Shown piece after piece: positions 1 through 8,819 of a DNA stretch of 64,000 nucleotides. This stretch comes from Pseudomonas sp. LFM046. Its GTDB lineage: Bacteria > Pseudomonadota > Gammaproteobacteria > Pseudomonadales > Pseudomonadaceae. The number at the start of each line of letters is the position of its first letter. Positions within the stretch are counted from its first letter, which is position 1. A model generated the notes under the pieces. The model saw only the letters and a list, made by a program, of their open reading frames with translations, made no database searches and was not told where the DNA came from. The stretch is taken from NCBI RefSeq assembly GCF_000949385.2, contig NZ_JYKO02000001.1, positions 2,768,488 through 2,832,487 on the forward strand, written 5' to 3'. The translations under genes were made by a program, and so were the position numbers.

Positions 1-494
1 TGCACGGGGCCCGGGCGGCCGGTCATCATCGAGCTCCAGGCACGGTGCATGATGAAGGGCATTTCCTCCACGCGGGTGGCGACCCAGTGACGCTTGGACA
101 CGGCTTCGGCAATCTTCGGGAAGTCGTTGTCGGTGTAGCGCTCCAGTTCCTGCAGCAGGCCGTGGCCACGCATGTGAGTGGGCGGGCCACCGGTGATCAG
201 CATCAGGCTGGTGGAGTCGGTGAAGGCGGTGGCCATGCCGATCACGGTGTTGCTCGCGCCGGCGCCGATGGAGGTCACCGCCGCCATCGGCTTGCCGGAA
301 ACGCGGTAGTAGCCGTCGGCCAGGTGCACGGCACTCTGCTCGTGGAACACCTGGATGAACTTGATCTTCGACTCTTCCTCGAGGAAGGCGTCGGTGAGGG
401 TCCAGATACCGTGGCCGGGGATACCGGCGACGTACTCGACGCCGTAGTTCTTCAGGGTTTGGGCAACCACTTGGCTGCCAGTCAACTTGGGCAT
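1..494 (-). CDS. Thiamine-diphosphate-dependent enzyme, acetolactate-synthase-like, N-terminal part (runs off the window)
   Basis: The leftward frame begins MPKLTGSQVVAQTLKNYG and continues to the window edge, so about 164 N-terminal residues are visible. The pattern is that of the pyrimidine-binding domain of ThDP enzymes: GIPGHG near residue 25, a glutamate in QVFHEQSA that matches the cofactor-activating Glu of the family, then AVTSIGAGASNT and a GGPP turn. The catalytic and pyrophosphate domains lie outside, so decarboxylase, carboligase or hydrolase activity cannot be told apart. AAGGAG lies 8 bases before the ATG. It follows the ThuA-like gene by 66 bases on the same strand and is probably co-transcribed with it. 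The family call is firm; the substrate is unknown. Confidence 0.8.
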   Translation of the reverse strand, partial: MPKLTGSQVVAQTLKNYGVEYVAGIPGHGIWTLTDAFLEEESKIKFIQVFHEQSAVHLADGYYRVSGKPMAAVTSIGAGASNTVIGMATAFTDSTSLMLITGGPPTHMRGHGLLQELERYTDNDFPKIAEAVSKRHWVATRVEEMPFIMHRAWSSMMTGRPGPV

Positions 495-560
495 GGTTGT
501 GCTCCTTGGAGTACTGGTGAAAGCGGCGTGGGAATTGGCCGCTAACCGGGTGGTCAAGGG

Positions 561-1226
561 TTACGAATTCTTGCGCGCGGCCCAAGCCAGGCCCTGCTTG
601 GTCAAGCGGCGGATGTTCGGATCGGCCAGATTGCTCGTGTCATGGCCGATGGAGTGATAGAAGACGCGGCCTTCACCCCAGTTGCGCACCCAGGCGACCG
701 GACTGCGATGCCCCTTGAGCCAGGGCATCGGGTTGCCATCGAAGGTGGTTTCGGCGAGCACGTGAACGTTGGGGTCGACCTGCATGTAGTACTGCTCGGA
801 GCGCACCTCGAAGTCCTCAACGCCTTGGGCGACTTCATGTTCACGGTCGATGAAGTTCACCATGTAGGGGTGCGGATAGCCTTCGCCGGCCGGGTGTTCC
901 AGGAAGGAGCCGCCGAGTACGAAGTGGTACTTCAGGCTAGCGCGGAAGGCCGCGCCGGCGCCGTGCCAACCCACCAGGCCCGTGCCGCTCTCGATGGCCT
1001 CCAGCAGGCGGTTTTCCTGGGCAGCGGTCAGCGTCTCGGTGGTTACTGCGTTGTTCCAGCCGATCACGATCAGGTCATAGCCGGTCAGGTCGCGGTCCAG
1101 GGTGAAGATGTCGGTGGACTCCTCAACCTGGAAGTCGAGTTCCTGGAACAGTTCGCGCGCCCACGCTGCGATTTCGTAGGGGAAATGGCCGGGCCAGCCG
1201 CCATACAGGTAGAGGACACGAGTCAC
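561..1226 (-). CDS. ThuA-like protein (class I glutamine-amidotransferase-like fold)
   Basis: A 221-residue protein starting with GTG, nine bases after GGAGGT. It opens with a Rossmann-like strand (RVLYLYGGWPGHFPYE), followed by DLIVIGWNN and GLVGWHGAGAAF, the ThuA-family hallmark, and ends with GEGRVFYHSIGHD. ThuA proteins take part in trehalose and related disaccharide use in rhizobia, probably as oxidoreductase accessory proteins; their chemistry is poorly defined. Here it is paired with a ThDP enzyme and faces a divergent sugar ABC importer, which supports a role in breakdown of an imported polyol or sugar derivative. No ThuB-type dehydrogenase is next to it, so trehalose is only one possibility. 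Confidence 0.85.
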   Translation of the reverse strand: MTRVLYLYGGWPGHFPYEIAAWARELFQELDFQVEESTDIFTLDRDLTGYDLIVIGWNNAVTTETLTAAQENRLLEAIESGTGLVGWHGAGAAFRASLKYHFVLGGSFLEHPAGEGYPHPYMVNFIDREHEVAQGVEDFEVRSEQYYMQVDPNVHVLAETTFDGNPMPWLKGHRSPVAWVRNWGEGRVFYHSIGHDTSNLADPNIRRLTKQGLAWAARKNS

Positions 1227-1421
1227 GGTTGATTACCTCCGGTTGTTGTTACTGCTTGTCGTAGGCCTGAGGCCGAATTCTTTGTTGGGCTGCTGCCTGC
1301 TTTTCTGCGAGCAGCACTTCTCCGCCGCTGGGTGCAATCCCAGTTGCTTACGTCGAAATGGTTGGCGGTAGTCCGCCGTCCTTCAGGACGCCTGTTTGGC
1401 ATTCCCGCAGTTGTAGAGCCG

Positions 1422-1637
1422 CTATTCGCTGGCCATGGCTAGGCCGGACAATTGCTGCCGGTCCGAGGTCTCCCGTTGTTGGAGGCCGGGCGCTTGCAAG
1501 GATCTGGCGATCTCACTGGGGGTAGGCATGAAAGCGAAAAAGTGACCGAGGATGAGCTCGTGTCTTTGCGAGCCGTCTTGCTTCAGCGCGCGCTGATGCG
1601 GAGAAGGGCTGTTTTGGCACCGTAGGACCTGAGTCAT
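1422..1637 (-). CDS. Possible leader ORF of the leftward ThuA operon
   Basis: An open frame of 71 codons starts 45 bases downstream of the palindrome at 1683, with GAGGTG placed 9-14 bases before its ATG. The product has no recognisable domain and composition like non-coding DNA, and it ends 196 bases before the ThuA start. It is listed because the rightward operon shows the same arrangement (palindrome, GAGGTGA, short ORF, long gap). It may be a translated leader, or the ribosome site may be fortuitous. Confidence 0.25.
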   Translation of the reverse strand: MTQVLRCQNSPSPHQRALKQDGSQRHELILGHFFAFMPTPSEIARSLQAPGLQQRETSDRQQLSGLAMASE

Positions 1638-1682
1638 GGTGTTCACCTCGATCTTGTTGTTGGCGTGGTGTCATGGCGATCG

Positions 1683-1698
1683 GGTTATACGTATAACC
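1683..1698. promoter_or_regulatory. Operator-like perfect 16-bp palindrome
   Basis: GGTTATACGTATAACC is a perfect palindrome with a central CG step, as in operators of LacI-family repressors. It lies upstream of the leftward ThuA/ThDP operon. A 14-of-16 symmetric relative lies at 2015. The LacI-type regulator starting at 7713 is the obvious candidate to bind both; this is inference from location. Confidence 0.6.
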
Positions 1699-2014
1699 TT
1701 GATTCAACATTATCACCACAAGCGACGCTGTCAATCCCTTCTGTCAGCTACCTGCTAGGGAGTCATCAGCTGGTCAAAATCAGGGGAAATAGGCCGATCT
1801 ACCAGGACATCCATGGAGCGGTATGTCGCTTTTTGAAATGCCGATCGTCAGCGGCGTTCAAGCCCTTATTAGTCCGATAGCCCTATTTACAGGAGAGAGC
1901 TTCAAGCGCGCCGATTGATTCCTGACTGAGTGGTTATGGGGTGGCATTTCTGAAAGCGACAATTTTGAGGAAGGTGGATTGACAAGCGAAAAGAGGGTGG
2001 TAGCTTCGCAATCA

Positions 2015-2038
2015 GGTTATACGAATAACTCGAATAAC
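2015..2038. promoter_or_regulatory. Second GTTATAC operator with an extra half-site
   Basis: GGTTATACGAATAACT resembles the palindrome at 1683 and is directly followed by a further CGAATAAC half-site. It lies before the rightward ABC-importer operon. The two sites are about 330 bp apart, so the divergent promoters may be repressed together, possibly by looping. Confidence 0.5.
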
Positions 2039-2062
2039 AAGACACAACCGAGGTGACCGACC

Positions 2063-2209
2063 ATGAGAACGAATCCCGTACCAGTAAAGGACTCGCTTAT
2101 CGTCGAATCGCCCTCTCTGCTGAGGGGGCTTGAACCCGAGTCTGTGCTTTCCCCTGTCGCCAGAGCGCATTCGCCTGGTGCTCCGTTCCGGCTCCGGCCG
2201 AGGCTGTAG
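2063..2209 (+). CDS. Possible leader ORF of the rightward ABC operon
   Basis: A 48-codon ORF starts 24 bases after the operator half-site, with GAGGTGA 8 bases before its ATG. The product has no recognisable domain. It ends 139 bases before the binding-protein start. The arrangement mirrors the leftward operon, which is the main reason to record it. Coding status is doubtful. Confidence 0.25.
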   Translation: MRTNPVPVKDSLIVESPSLLRGLEPESVLSPVARAHSPGAPFRLRPRL

Positions 2210-2348
2210 CAACTCCGCATTCCAACCAATCAACGCGCCGGCCTGCCGGCCGAATTGACGCTCAGCATGACGTTTTACCTGTCATGTCGAGTCCGTGCCT
2301 GGTCGTTTCATCGCTTCAACCAAAACCAACAAGATAGGAGCAACGAAG

Positions 2349-3653
2349 GTGAAAACTTTCAAACCAGCAAAGTCCCGTAGCCTCAATAAATCGCGCAAGA
2401 ACAGCATCTCGGTGGTTATCGCCGCCGCAACGTCGTTGGCCATCGGGATGGGTAGTGCGGCAGCGGCCGAGCAGCGCCTTGAGGTTCTGCACTCCTGGGT
2501 GTCTGACAGCGAGGTCAAGGCTGTCAATGTGATCAAGGAGCGGCTCTCCACCCAGCAAGTCACCTGGGTGGACTCCGCCGTCGGTGGCATGAGCGGCAGC
2601 AATGCCCAGCAGGCCCTGCGCGCCAGGGTTACGGCAGGTGATCCGCCCGGTGCGATGCAGTTCCTCGGCCACGAGGCCATGATCTGGGCCGACCAGGGCG
2701 TGCTCAGCAACCTCAATCAGGACGCCAGCGCCAATAACTGGGAACAGGTGGTTCCGGATGCGGTAAAGCCTTTCCTGAAGCACGGCAATGACTGGGTTGC
2801 GGTTCCGGTGAACATGCATCGGCAGAACTGGCTCTGGGCCAACGCCAAGGCGTTCGAGAAGGCTGGCGTGACCCCCCCGCGCTCCTGGGACGAACTATTC
2901 GTCGCCGGTGACAAACTGCGGGCCGCTGGTTTCATTCCGCTGGCGATCAGCGATGAGCCCTGGCAGATCGGTATTGTCTTCGACGCCATCCTGATCGATC
3001 TGTACGGCGCCGACTTTTACAAGAAGACCGCCATCGACCTGGACGAAAAGGCGCTCTCCAGCCCGGAAATGGTCAAGGTGTTCGATACGCTGCGCAAAGT
3101 CCGTGGCCTGGCTGACGCGAATTTCCCCGGCCGCGACTGGGCCGTCGCCACCGGCATGGTGATCAACGGTAAGGCCGCCATGCAGTTCATGGGCGACTGG
3201 GCGAAAGGCGAGTTCCTGGCAAAGGGGCTCAAGCCCGGCACTGATTTCCTCTGCCTGGAAACCCCCGGCAAGGAAGTGTCCTTCCAGTTCGTGATGGACA
3301 CCTTCGGCATGTTCAAGGTGGACAACGCCGGTACCCAGAAGGCCCAAGTGGCCCTGGCCGACACCACAATGGACAAGGCTACGCAGCACGACTTCAGCCT
3401 GATCAAAGGCTCGATCCCTGCGCGCACCGATGTCGATATTTCGGACTACGACAGCTGCGGCATCAAGTCCGCAGAAGACCGTGCCACCTCTGAGAAGAGT
3501 GGCAGTCTCGTGGGGGCCTTGACCCATGGCTTCGCCAGCCAATCCGAGTTCGCCAGTGTCTTCCAGGATGTTATCAGCCAGTTCTTTGTGACTGACATGA
3601 GTTCGCAGGATGCGGTGGATCTGCTTGTCCAGAGCATCAATAACGCGCGGTGA
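2349..3653 (+). CDS. Sugar ABC transporter, periplasmic binding protein (family 1)
   Basis: A 434-residue protein read from GTG at 2349, because AGGAG sits 8 bases upstream and translation from there gives a lysine-rich n-region, a hydrophobic stretch (SVVIAAATSLAIG) and an Ala-rich cleavage region before AEQRLEVLHSW. The mature start, with VLHSW, is typical of family-1 solute-binding proteins for mono- and oligosaccharides or polyols. It should deliver substrate to the two permeases that follow; its stop overlaps the next start (GTGA). An upstream in-frame start at 2295 would place an odd extension before the signal peptide. The substrate is not readable from sequence. Confidence 0.9.
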   Translation: MKTFKPAKSRSLNKSRKNSISVVIAAATSLAIGMGSAAAAEQRLEVLHSWVSDSEVKAVNVIKERLSTQQVTWVDSAVGGMSGSNAQQALRARVTAGDPPGAMQFLGHEAMIWADQGVLSNLNQDASANNWEQVVPDAVKPFLKHGNDWVAVPVNMHRQNWLWANAKAFEKAGVTPPRSWDELFVAGDKLRAAGFIPLAISDEPWQIGIVFDAILIDLYGADFYKKTAIDLDEKALSSPEMVKVFDTLRKVRGLADANFPGRDWAVATGMVINGKAAMQFMGDWAKGEFLAKGLKPGTDFLCLETPGKEVSFQFVMDTFGMFKVDNAGTQKAQVALADTTMDKATQHDFSLIKGSIPARTDVDISDYDSCGIKSAEDRATSEKSGSLVGALTHGFASQSEFASVFQDVISQFFVTDMSSQDAVDLLVQSINNAR

Positions 3654-4633
3654 ATGTCATGCAAGATACTCCTCTAAAGCCACTAAGCGCCCCGGCTGCA
3701 TCAGCTGCCGGCAAGCGCGGGGTGGGCTCGTCCGTCGCGGTACCGCAAACCAGCGCAAAGCGCTGGCTAGCCCAGCATCTGCCGAAGCTGGTGTTGGCGC
3801 CGAGCTCACTGCTAATCCTCGTTGCGGTCTACGCTTTCATCGCCTGGACGGCATGGATCTCGTTGACCTCGTCCAAAGTCGTGCCGATCTACGACTTCGT
3901 CGGTCTGGAACAGTACATCCGGCTCTGGTCCACGGAGCGCTGGCACACAGCGGTAGGCAACCTGTTCATCTTCAGTAGCCTGTTCCTCGTTGGTGCCATC
4001 GCCATCGGTCTGTTGCTGGCGATCCTGCTGGACCAGCGGGTCCGGGCGGAAGGCGCGCTACGCGCAATCTATCTGTACCCGATGGCACTTTCTTTCATCG
4101 TCACCGGTACCGCCTGGAAGTGGATCCTCAATCCGGGGCTCGGCATCCAGAAAGTGGTCAATGACCTTGGCTGGGACAACTTCGTCTTCAACTGGATCGT
4201 CGACCCGAACTACGCCATCTACACGGTGGTCATTGCCGGCATCTGGCAATCGTCCGGTTTCGCCATGGCGGTGTTCCTCGCCGGCTTGCGCGGCATCGAC
4301 AACTCCATCATCAAGGCGGCCCAGATCGAGGGCGCGACTCTGCCGCAGATCTACCGCCGCATCATCGTCCCGATGCTGCGACCGGCAATGCTCAGTGTGG
4401 TCGTACTGCTCAGCCACATCGCGATCAAGAGCTTCGACCTAGTGCTGGCGCTGACCAACGCTGGCCCCGGTGGCTCCACCGAGCTTCCCTCGACATTCAT
4501 GTTCGCGGCGAGCTTCAGGCGCAACCAGCTGGGCGTCGGCGCGGCCAGCGCCATGATGATGCTGATGACCGTCGCCGCGATCATCGTTCCCTACCTGTAC
4601 TCGGAGCTGCGAGGTCGCCGCGATGAACACTAA
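3650..4633 (+). CDS. Sugar ABC transporter permease, MalF-type
   Basis: A 327-residue inner-membrane protein with an N-terminal cytoplasmic tail (about 45 residues), then six predicted hydrophobic segments starting at LVLAPSSLLILVAVYAF. The permease EAA-type loop is visible as AAQIEGATLPQIYRRIIVPML near residues 222-242, the contact site for the ATPase. GTG at 3650 overlaps the binding-protein stop by four bases; ATG at 3659 is an equally usable start. Length and arrangement match the first permease of family-1 sugar importers. Confidence 0.9.
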   Translation: MNVMQDTPLKPLSAPAASAAGKRGVGSSVAVPQTSAKRWLAQHLPKLVLAPSSLLILVAVYAFIAWTAWISLTSSKVVPIYDFVGLEQYIRLWSTERWHTAVGNLFIFSSLFLVGAIAIGLLLAILLDQRVRAEGALRAIYLYPMALSFIVTGTAWKWILNPGLGIQKVVNDLGWDNFVFNWIVDPNYAIYTVVIAGIWQSSGFAMAVFLAGLRGIDNSIIKAAQIEGATLPQIYRRIIVPMLRPAMLSVVVLLSHIAIKSFDLVLALTNAGPGGSTELPSTFMFAASFRRNQLGVGAASAMMMLMTVAAIIVPYLYSELRGRRDEH

Positions 4634-5498
4634 TACTCGGGCGCTCACTGGATTCGTTACTGGCAGGTTGTTCATCTACCTGGCCCTCGGGCTGGTTGCG
4701 TTGGTCTACCTGATGCCGCTCTGGGTGATGGTGGTGACGTCAGTGAAGGACCTCGATGAGATCTACCAGGGCTCGTTCATTGGACTGCCGGAGCAGATCA
4801 CTTTCGCTGCCTGGGAGAAGGCGTGGTCCAGTGCTTGTATCGGCACCGAGTGCGTTGGTCTGCGTGGCTACTTCGTCAACTCAATGATGATGGTGGTACC
4901 GGCGGTAGTGCTTTCCACGCTGATCGGCGCGCTCAACGGCTACACCTTGACCAAATGGACCTTCAAAGGCGCCAACGTGCTGTTCGGTCTATTGCTGTTC
5001 GGGTGCTTCCTGCCTTTCCAGGCTGTGCTGCTGCCTATTGCCCAGTCGCTCGGCTTCCTGGGCCTGGCAGGCTCCATCAAGGGGCTGATCCTGGTGCACA
5101 CCGTGTACGGCATCAGCTTCACCACGCTGTTCTTCCGCAATTACTTCATCGGACTGCCGAACGACCTTACTCGGGCGGCCCTGGTGGATGGTGCGGGATT
5201 CTTCCGGATCTTCTGGAGCATCATGCTGCCGGCGTCGATCCCGATCATCGTAGTGTCCTGCATCTGGCAGTTCACTCAGATCTGGAACGACTTCCTCTTC
5301 GGGGTCTCCTTCACCTCCGGCTCCAACACGCCCATCACCGTTGCGCTGAACAACATCGTCAACGTCACCGCAGGGCGCAAGCAATACAACGTTGACATGG
5401 CGGCGGCCATGATCGCGGGCATTCCAACTCTGGTCGTTTATGTCCTGGCAGGTCGCTACTTCGTGCGTGGTCTGACCGCTGGCGCAGTCAAGGGGTAA
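4623..5498 (+). CDS. Sugar ABC transporter permease, MalG-type
   Basis: A 291-residue inner-membrane protein overlapping the previous gene by 11 bases. It starts with a hydrophobic helix (IYLALGLVALVYLMPLWVM) and carries the EAA-type loop AALVDGAGFFRIFWSIMLP near residues 182-200. The end, GRYFVRGLTAGAVKG, is the characteristic C-terminus of the second permease in this family. With the MalF-like partner it should form the translocation pore. Confidence 0.92.
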   Translation: MNTNTRALTGFVTGRLFIYLALGLVALVYLMPLWVMVVTSVKDLDEIYQGSFIGLPEQITFAAWEKAWSSACIGTECVGLRGYFVNSMMMVVPAVVLSTLIGALNGYTLTKWTFKGANVLFGLLLFGCFLPFQAVLLPIAQSLGFLGLAGSIKGLILVHTVYGISFTTLFFRNYFIGLPNDLTRAALVDGAGFFRIFWSIMLPASIPIIVVSCIWQFTQIWNDFLFGVSFTSGSNTPITVALNNIVNVTAGRKQYNVDMAAAMIAGIPTLVVYVLAGRYFVRGLTAGAVKG

Positions 5499-5504
5499 TG
5501 AACA

Positions 5505-6605
5505 ATGGCAACTCTTCAGATTGATGGCGTGAGCAAGAGCTACGGCGATCTCAATATCCTTAAGCGCGTCGACATCGAGATCGATCCGGGTGATTTTCTC
5601 GTCCTTCTCGGGCCGTCTGGCTGCGGCAAGTCCACGTTGCTGAACCTGATCGCCGGCCTTGACGAGATTACCGATGGTGAAATCCGCATTGCTGGCGAGC
5701 GGGTGAACGAGCTGTCACCGAAGGATCGCGACATCGCCATGGTGTTCCAGTCCTACGCCCTGTATCCAACCATGAGCGTGCGCGAAAACATTGAGTTCGG
5801 CATGAAGATCCGCAAGGTACCGGACGCCGAGCGCGCGGAAGCGGTGAAACGCGTCGCTGCTCTGTTGCAGATCGAGGCCCTGCTGGAGCGCAAGCCCTCG
5901 CAGCTATCTGGTGGCCAGCGCCAACGTGTAGCGATGGGCCGGGCACTGGTGCGTAATCCCAAGCTGTTCCTCTTCGACGAGCCGCTGTCCAACCTCGACG
6001 CCAAGCTCCGAGTCGACATGCGTACCGAGATCAAGAAGCTGCACCAGCGTCTGGGCACCACCATCGTCTACGTCACCCACGATCAGATCGAGGCCATGAC
6101 CATGGCCACCAAGGTGGCGGTGATGAAGGACGGTTATGTGCAGCAACTGGCGGATCCCGAGACCATCTATGACACCCCGGCTTCGGTGTACGTGGCGAAG
6201 TTCGTCGGCTCTCCGGCGATGAATATCATCCCAGCCACATTCCGACTGACTGACCAGGGCACAGAGGTGCGTCTGAATCGACCAGACGGAAGCGTGATCA
6301 GTCTCCGAGATGTCGCCATCTCAACCGAGGCGGCGCGCCAGTACTCCGGGCGCGACGTTCTGGTTGGCATCCGTCCGGAAACCTTCCACACCGCGTTGCC
6401 CACTGAGCAGGGCGCCTTCGAAGTAGAGGTCGAGGTGGTGGAACCCACCGGCCCCGACACTCTGGCGTTCTTCACCTTGGGCGGCACGGATGTGATCGCG
6501 CGCCTGGAACCGAGAAGTGTCCAGTCCGGCCGCAGCGCCCGCCTGAACGTCAACATGGCAAAGGTCGTGCTTTTCGATCGCGAGACTGAAAAGCGCATCC
6601 AGTGA
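5505..6605 (+). CDS. Sugar ABC transporter ATPase, MalK/UgpC-type
   Basis: A 366-residue ATPase six bases after the permease. Walker A GPSGCGKST is at residues 36-44, the signature LSGGQRQR near 133, Walker B LFLFDEPLSNLD near 155, and the switch His in VTHDQ. The roughly 130-residue C-terminal part (from about residue 235) contains the TOBE/regulatory region found in MalK and UgpC and absent from amino-acid-type ATPases. It energises the importer encoded just upstream and completes the transporter. Confidence 0.93.
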   Translation: MATLQIDGVSKSYGDLNILKRVDIEIDPGDFLVLLGPSGCGKSTLLNLIAGLDEITDGEIRIAGERVNELSPKDRDIAMVFQSYALYPTMSVRENIEFGMKIRKVPDAERAEAVKRVAALLQIEALLERKPSQLSGGQRQRVAMGRALVRNPKLFLFDEPLSNLDAKLRVDMRTEIKKLHQRLGTTIVYVTHDQIEAMTMATKVAVMKDGYVQQLADPETIYDTPASVYVAKFVGSPAMNIIPATFRLTDQGTEVRLNRPDGSVISLRDVAISTEAARQYSGRDVLVGIRPETFHTALPTEQGAFEVEVEVVEPTGPDTLAFFTLGGTDVIARLEPRSVQSGRSARLNVNMAKVVLFDRETEKRIQ

Positions 6606-6672
6606 GGGACGCGCCCGGGGGGAATTGTCCTCCCGGGACACCTGGCCAATGCTACAAGGGGATCAACTTCAC

Positions 6673-7473
6673 ATGCATCTATCCGATCGGGAGCTTGCCG
6701 AGTACTTGGTATTCGCCCATGAACTGGCCGACGCGGCGGGCTCCGAGATTCTGCCGTTCTTTCGTACTGCCTATGAACTGGAGGACAAGTGCACGCGGGG
6801 GTTCGACCCGGTCACCAGTGCCGACCGCGCAGCCGAACGCGTTATGCGCAGGTTGATCGCGCAGCGCTATTCCGAGCACGGCATCCTGGGGGAGGAGGAG
6901 GGCGTGACGGAGGGGCGCGCCAGGGTTTCCTGGGTCCTGGACCCGATAGATGGCACTCGCGCCTTCATCACCGGTCTGCCGTTGTGGGGCACGTTGATCG
7001 CCTTGAACGACGGTGAGCGGCCACGCTTAGGTGTGGTCGACCAGCCATTCATGGGGGAGCGTTTCGTTGGTGACGGCCAGTCAGCTTGGCTGAACGATCG
7101 GCCCATCCGCTCGCGACCCTGCGACCTGCTGGGCAGCGCCAGCCTGATGTCCACCAGCCCCGAGAATTTCCGCAGTGCCGGCCAGCTCGAACGCTTCCAC
7201 GCGGTCACGGATCAGGCCCGCATGCTGCGCTACGGCGGCGATTGCTACGCGTTCTGCATGGTGGCGCTAGGGCAGGTGGATGCAGTGCTCGAACCGGCGC
7301 TGAAGCCCTACGACATCCAGGCGCTGATCCCAATCATCGAGGGCGCGGGCGGCGTCGTGACCGCTTGGGACGGCGGCGACCCGCAGCACGGGGGAGCAGT
7401 GGTGGCCAGTGGTGATGCGCGTTTGCATGAGCAGATTCTCGCGACCCTGGCAGAACGCGGCGCTGCGAGTTAA
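6673..7473 (+). CDS. Inositol-monophosphatase-family phosphatase (HisN-like)
   Basis: A 266-residue enzyme of the lithium-sensitive phosphatase superfamily. EEEG and DPIDGTRAFITG supply the metal-binding acidic residues, and the C-terminal KPYDIQALIPIIEGAGG is the second signature (WD..A, here YD). ATG at 6673 is chosen because AAGGGG lies 11 bases before it; ATG at 6649 is possible. Family members dephosphorylate inositol phosphate, histidinol phosphate or other sugar phosphates. As last gene of the ABC operon, before a strong terminator, it probably dephosphorylates an intermediate of the imported compound. Confidence 0.85.
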   Translation: MHLSDRELAEYLVFAHELADAAGSEILPFFRTAYELEDKCTRGFDPVTSADRAAERVMRRLIAQRYSEHGILGEEEGVTEGRARVSWVLDPIDGTRAFITGLPLWGTLIALNDGERPRLGVVDQPFMGERFVGDGQSAWLNDRPIRSRPCDLLGSASLMSTSPENFRSAGQLERFHAVTDQARMLRYGGDCYAFCMVALGQVDAVLEPALKPYDIQALIPIIEGAGGVVTAWDGGDPQHGGAVVASGDARLHEQILATLAERGAAS

Positions 7474-7610
7474 AGCGGGCATGAACGTTTGGCGGCAATG
7501 GTCTCGTCGTCTCGTCTGCGGCGTTTGGCGGCTGACGCTGGCACCGCAGGCGATAGCGGGGCATCGCGTGCTAGTCGGTTCCGGTTTCTGCTGCTTTGTT
7601 TCTCGAGTTT

Positions 7611-7661
7611 AGGCACCCAGGTTGATTCACCGTGTCGGCAGTTGGCCTGGGTGCCTTTTTT
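7611..7661 (+). terminator. Intrinsic terminator after the ABC/phosphatase operon
   Basis: A perfect 11-bp stem (AGGCACCCAGG with CCTGGGTGCCT) and a 24-base loop are followed by six T. It separates the operon from the LacI-type gene. Confidence 0.85.
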
Positions 7662-7712
7662 AATCGATGGGCCACAGTCTGGCGACTTGCTGACTTGGCA
7701 GAGGTGGACTGA

Positions 7713-8819
7713 ATGGTTTCGATGAAGGATGTTGCGCGAGAAGCAGGAGTGTCCCAGCCAGCAGTCTCCTACGCCTACAGTGGCTCGCCCAAGGTTTCCG
7801 CAGCTCAGCGTGAACATATTCTCGCGGTAGCGGAGCGTCTTGGATACCCGGGCCCGGATCTGCGGGCGAGAGGCCTGAGATCGGGGCGTATCGGTGCCAT
7901 TGGCCTGGTGGTCATGGACCAACTCTCCTACGCATGTGACGACCCTTGGGCGACGGCGCTGCTACGTGGCATCAGTAGCGTTAACGAACTGTCTAACGTC
8001 GCCCTTACGCTATTTCCTATGAACAGCCGACGCTTGGAGGACGATAGCCACGGTAATGATGTACACATGGCCGTACGGGGGCTAGTGGATGGGCTGATCA
8101 TCTCGACCCTACCTGATGACCATCCGACCGTGCAGTACGTGCTCAAGCGCAAGGTCCCCTTCGTGGTGGTCGACTCTCCCCGGATCGAGGGCGTTCACTA
8201 CGTCGGTATTGATGATCGCAGCGCCGCCCGTGAACAGATGCGCCACGTGTTGGAACTGGGACACCGCAAGATCGGCGTGCTGCTTGAGCGTCTCAAGCCC
8301 GATGGATATCGCGGCATGGTGGACCAACGCCGTTTCAACCATTCCACTGAGATGATCGTTCGCGAGCGTCTCACTGGCTACTTGGAGGCGGCTGCAGAAG
8401 TCGGCCTTGGTTTCGATGATCTACGGATCATCGAGGCTGGCGGTTTTGACACTCTTGTCGGGCGTGCTGCTGCGACCGCCCTTCTGCGTAAGCAGGAGGT
8501 CACGGCTGTTGTGGCCTGCTCGGATGTCATGGCGCTTTCCTGCATGACTGCAGCGCGTGAGCTCGACTTGGACGTACCCAATGACGTCTCCATCATCGGG
8601 TTCGATGACATTCCCGAGGCTGCGAGCAAGGGGTTGACCACTATCCGTCAACCGCTGGTGGAGAAGGGCGAGTGCGCAGCCCGCTTCCTCACCGAAATTT
8701 TGCAGTCTCCACCGGGCCCTGACGACCCCCCGAAGATCAAGATCTACCCTACACGCTTGATTGTACGTGCCTCTACTGCGAAACCATTAGCGAAAGATGG
8801 GCAGGGAAGATTGCTCTAA
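7713..8819 (+). CDS. LacI-family transcriptional regulator
   Basis: A 368-residue regulator. The N-terminus MKDVAREAGVSQPAVSYA is the LacI-type helix-turn-helix, followed by a hinge with RARGLRS whose leucine is the usual minor-groove intercalator. The remainder is a periplasmic-binding-protein-like effector domain (IGAIGLVVMDQL, then VVDSPRIEGVHYVGIDD and IIGFDDIPEA). AGGTGG precedes the start by six bases. Position next to the ABC operon suggests that it controls the GTTATAC palindromes at 1683 and 2015, with the imported compound or a derivative as inducer. Confidence 0.93.
   Translation: MVSMKDVAREAGVSQPAVSYAYSGSPKVSAAQREHILAVAERLGYPGPDLRARGLRSGRIGAIGLVVMDQLSYACDDPWATALLRGISSVNELSNVALTLFPMNSRRLEDDSHGNDVHMAVRGLVDGLIISTLPDDHPTVQYVLKRKVPFVVVDSPRIEGVHYVGIDDRSAAREQMRHVLELGHRKIGVLLERLKPDGYRGMVDQRRFNHSTEMIVRERLTGYLEAAAEVGLGFDDLRIIEAGGFDTLVGRAAATALLRKQEVTAVVACSDVMALSCMTAARELDLDVPNDVSIIGFDDIPEAASKGLTTIRQPLVEKGECAARFLTEILQSPPGPDDPPKIKIYPTRLIVRASTAKPLAKDGQGRLL

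Noticed and set aside
561-7473. Assigning the first region to trehalose use on the basis of ThuA
   Set aside because: ThuB is missing and a ThDP enzyme and an IMPase-like enzyme are present, so the substrate is open.
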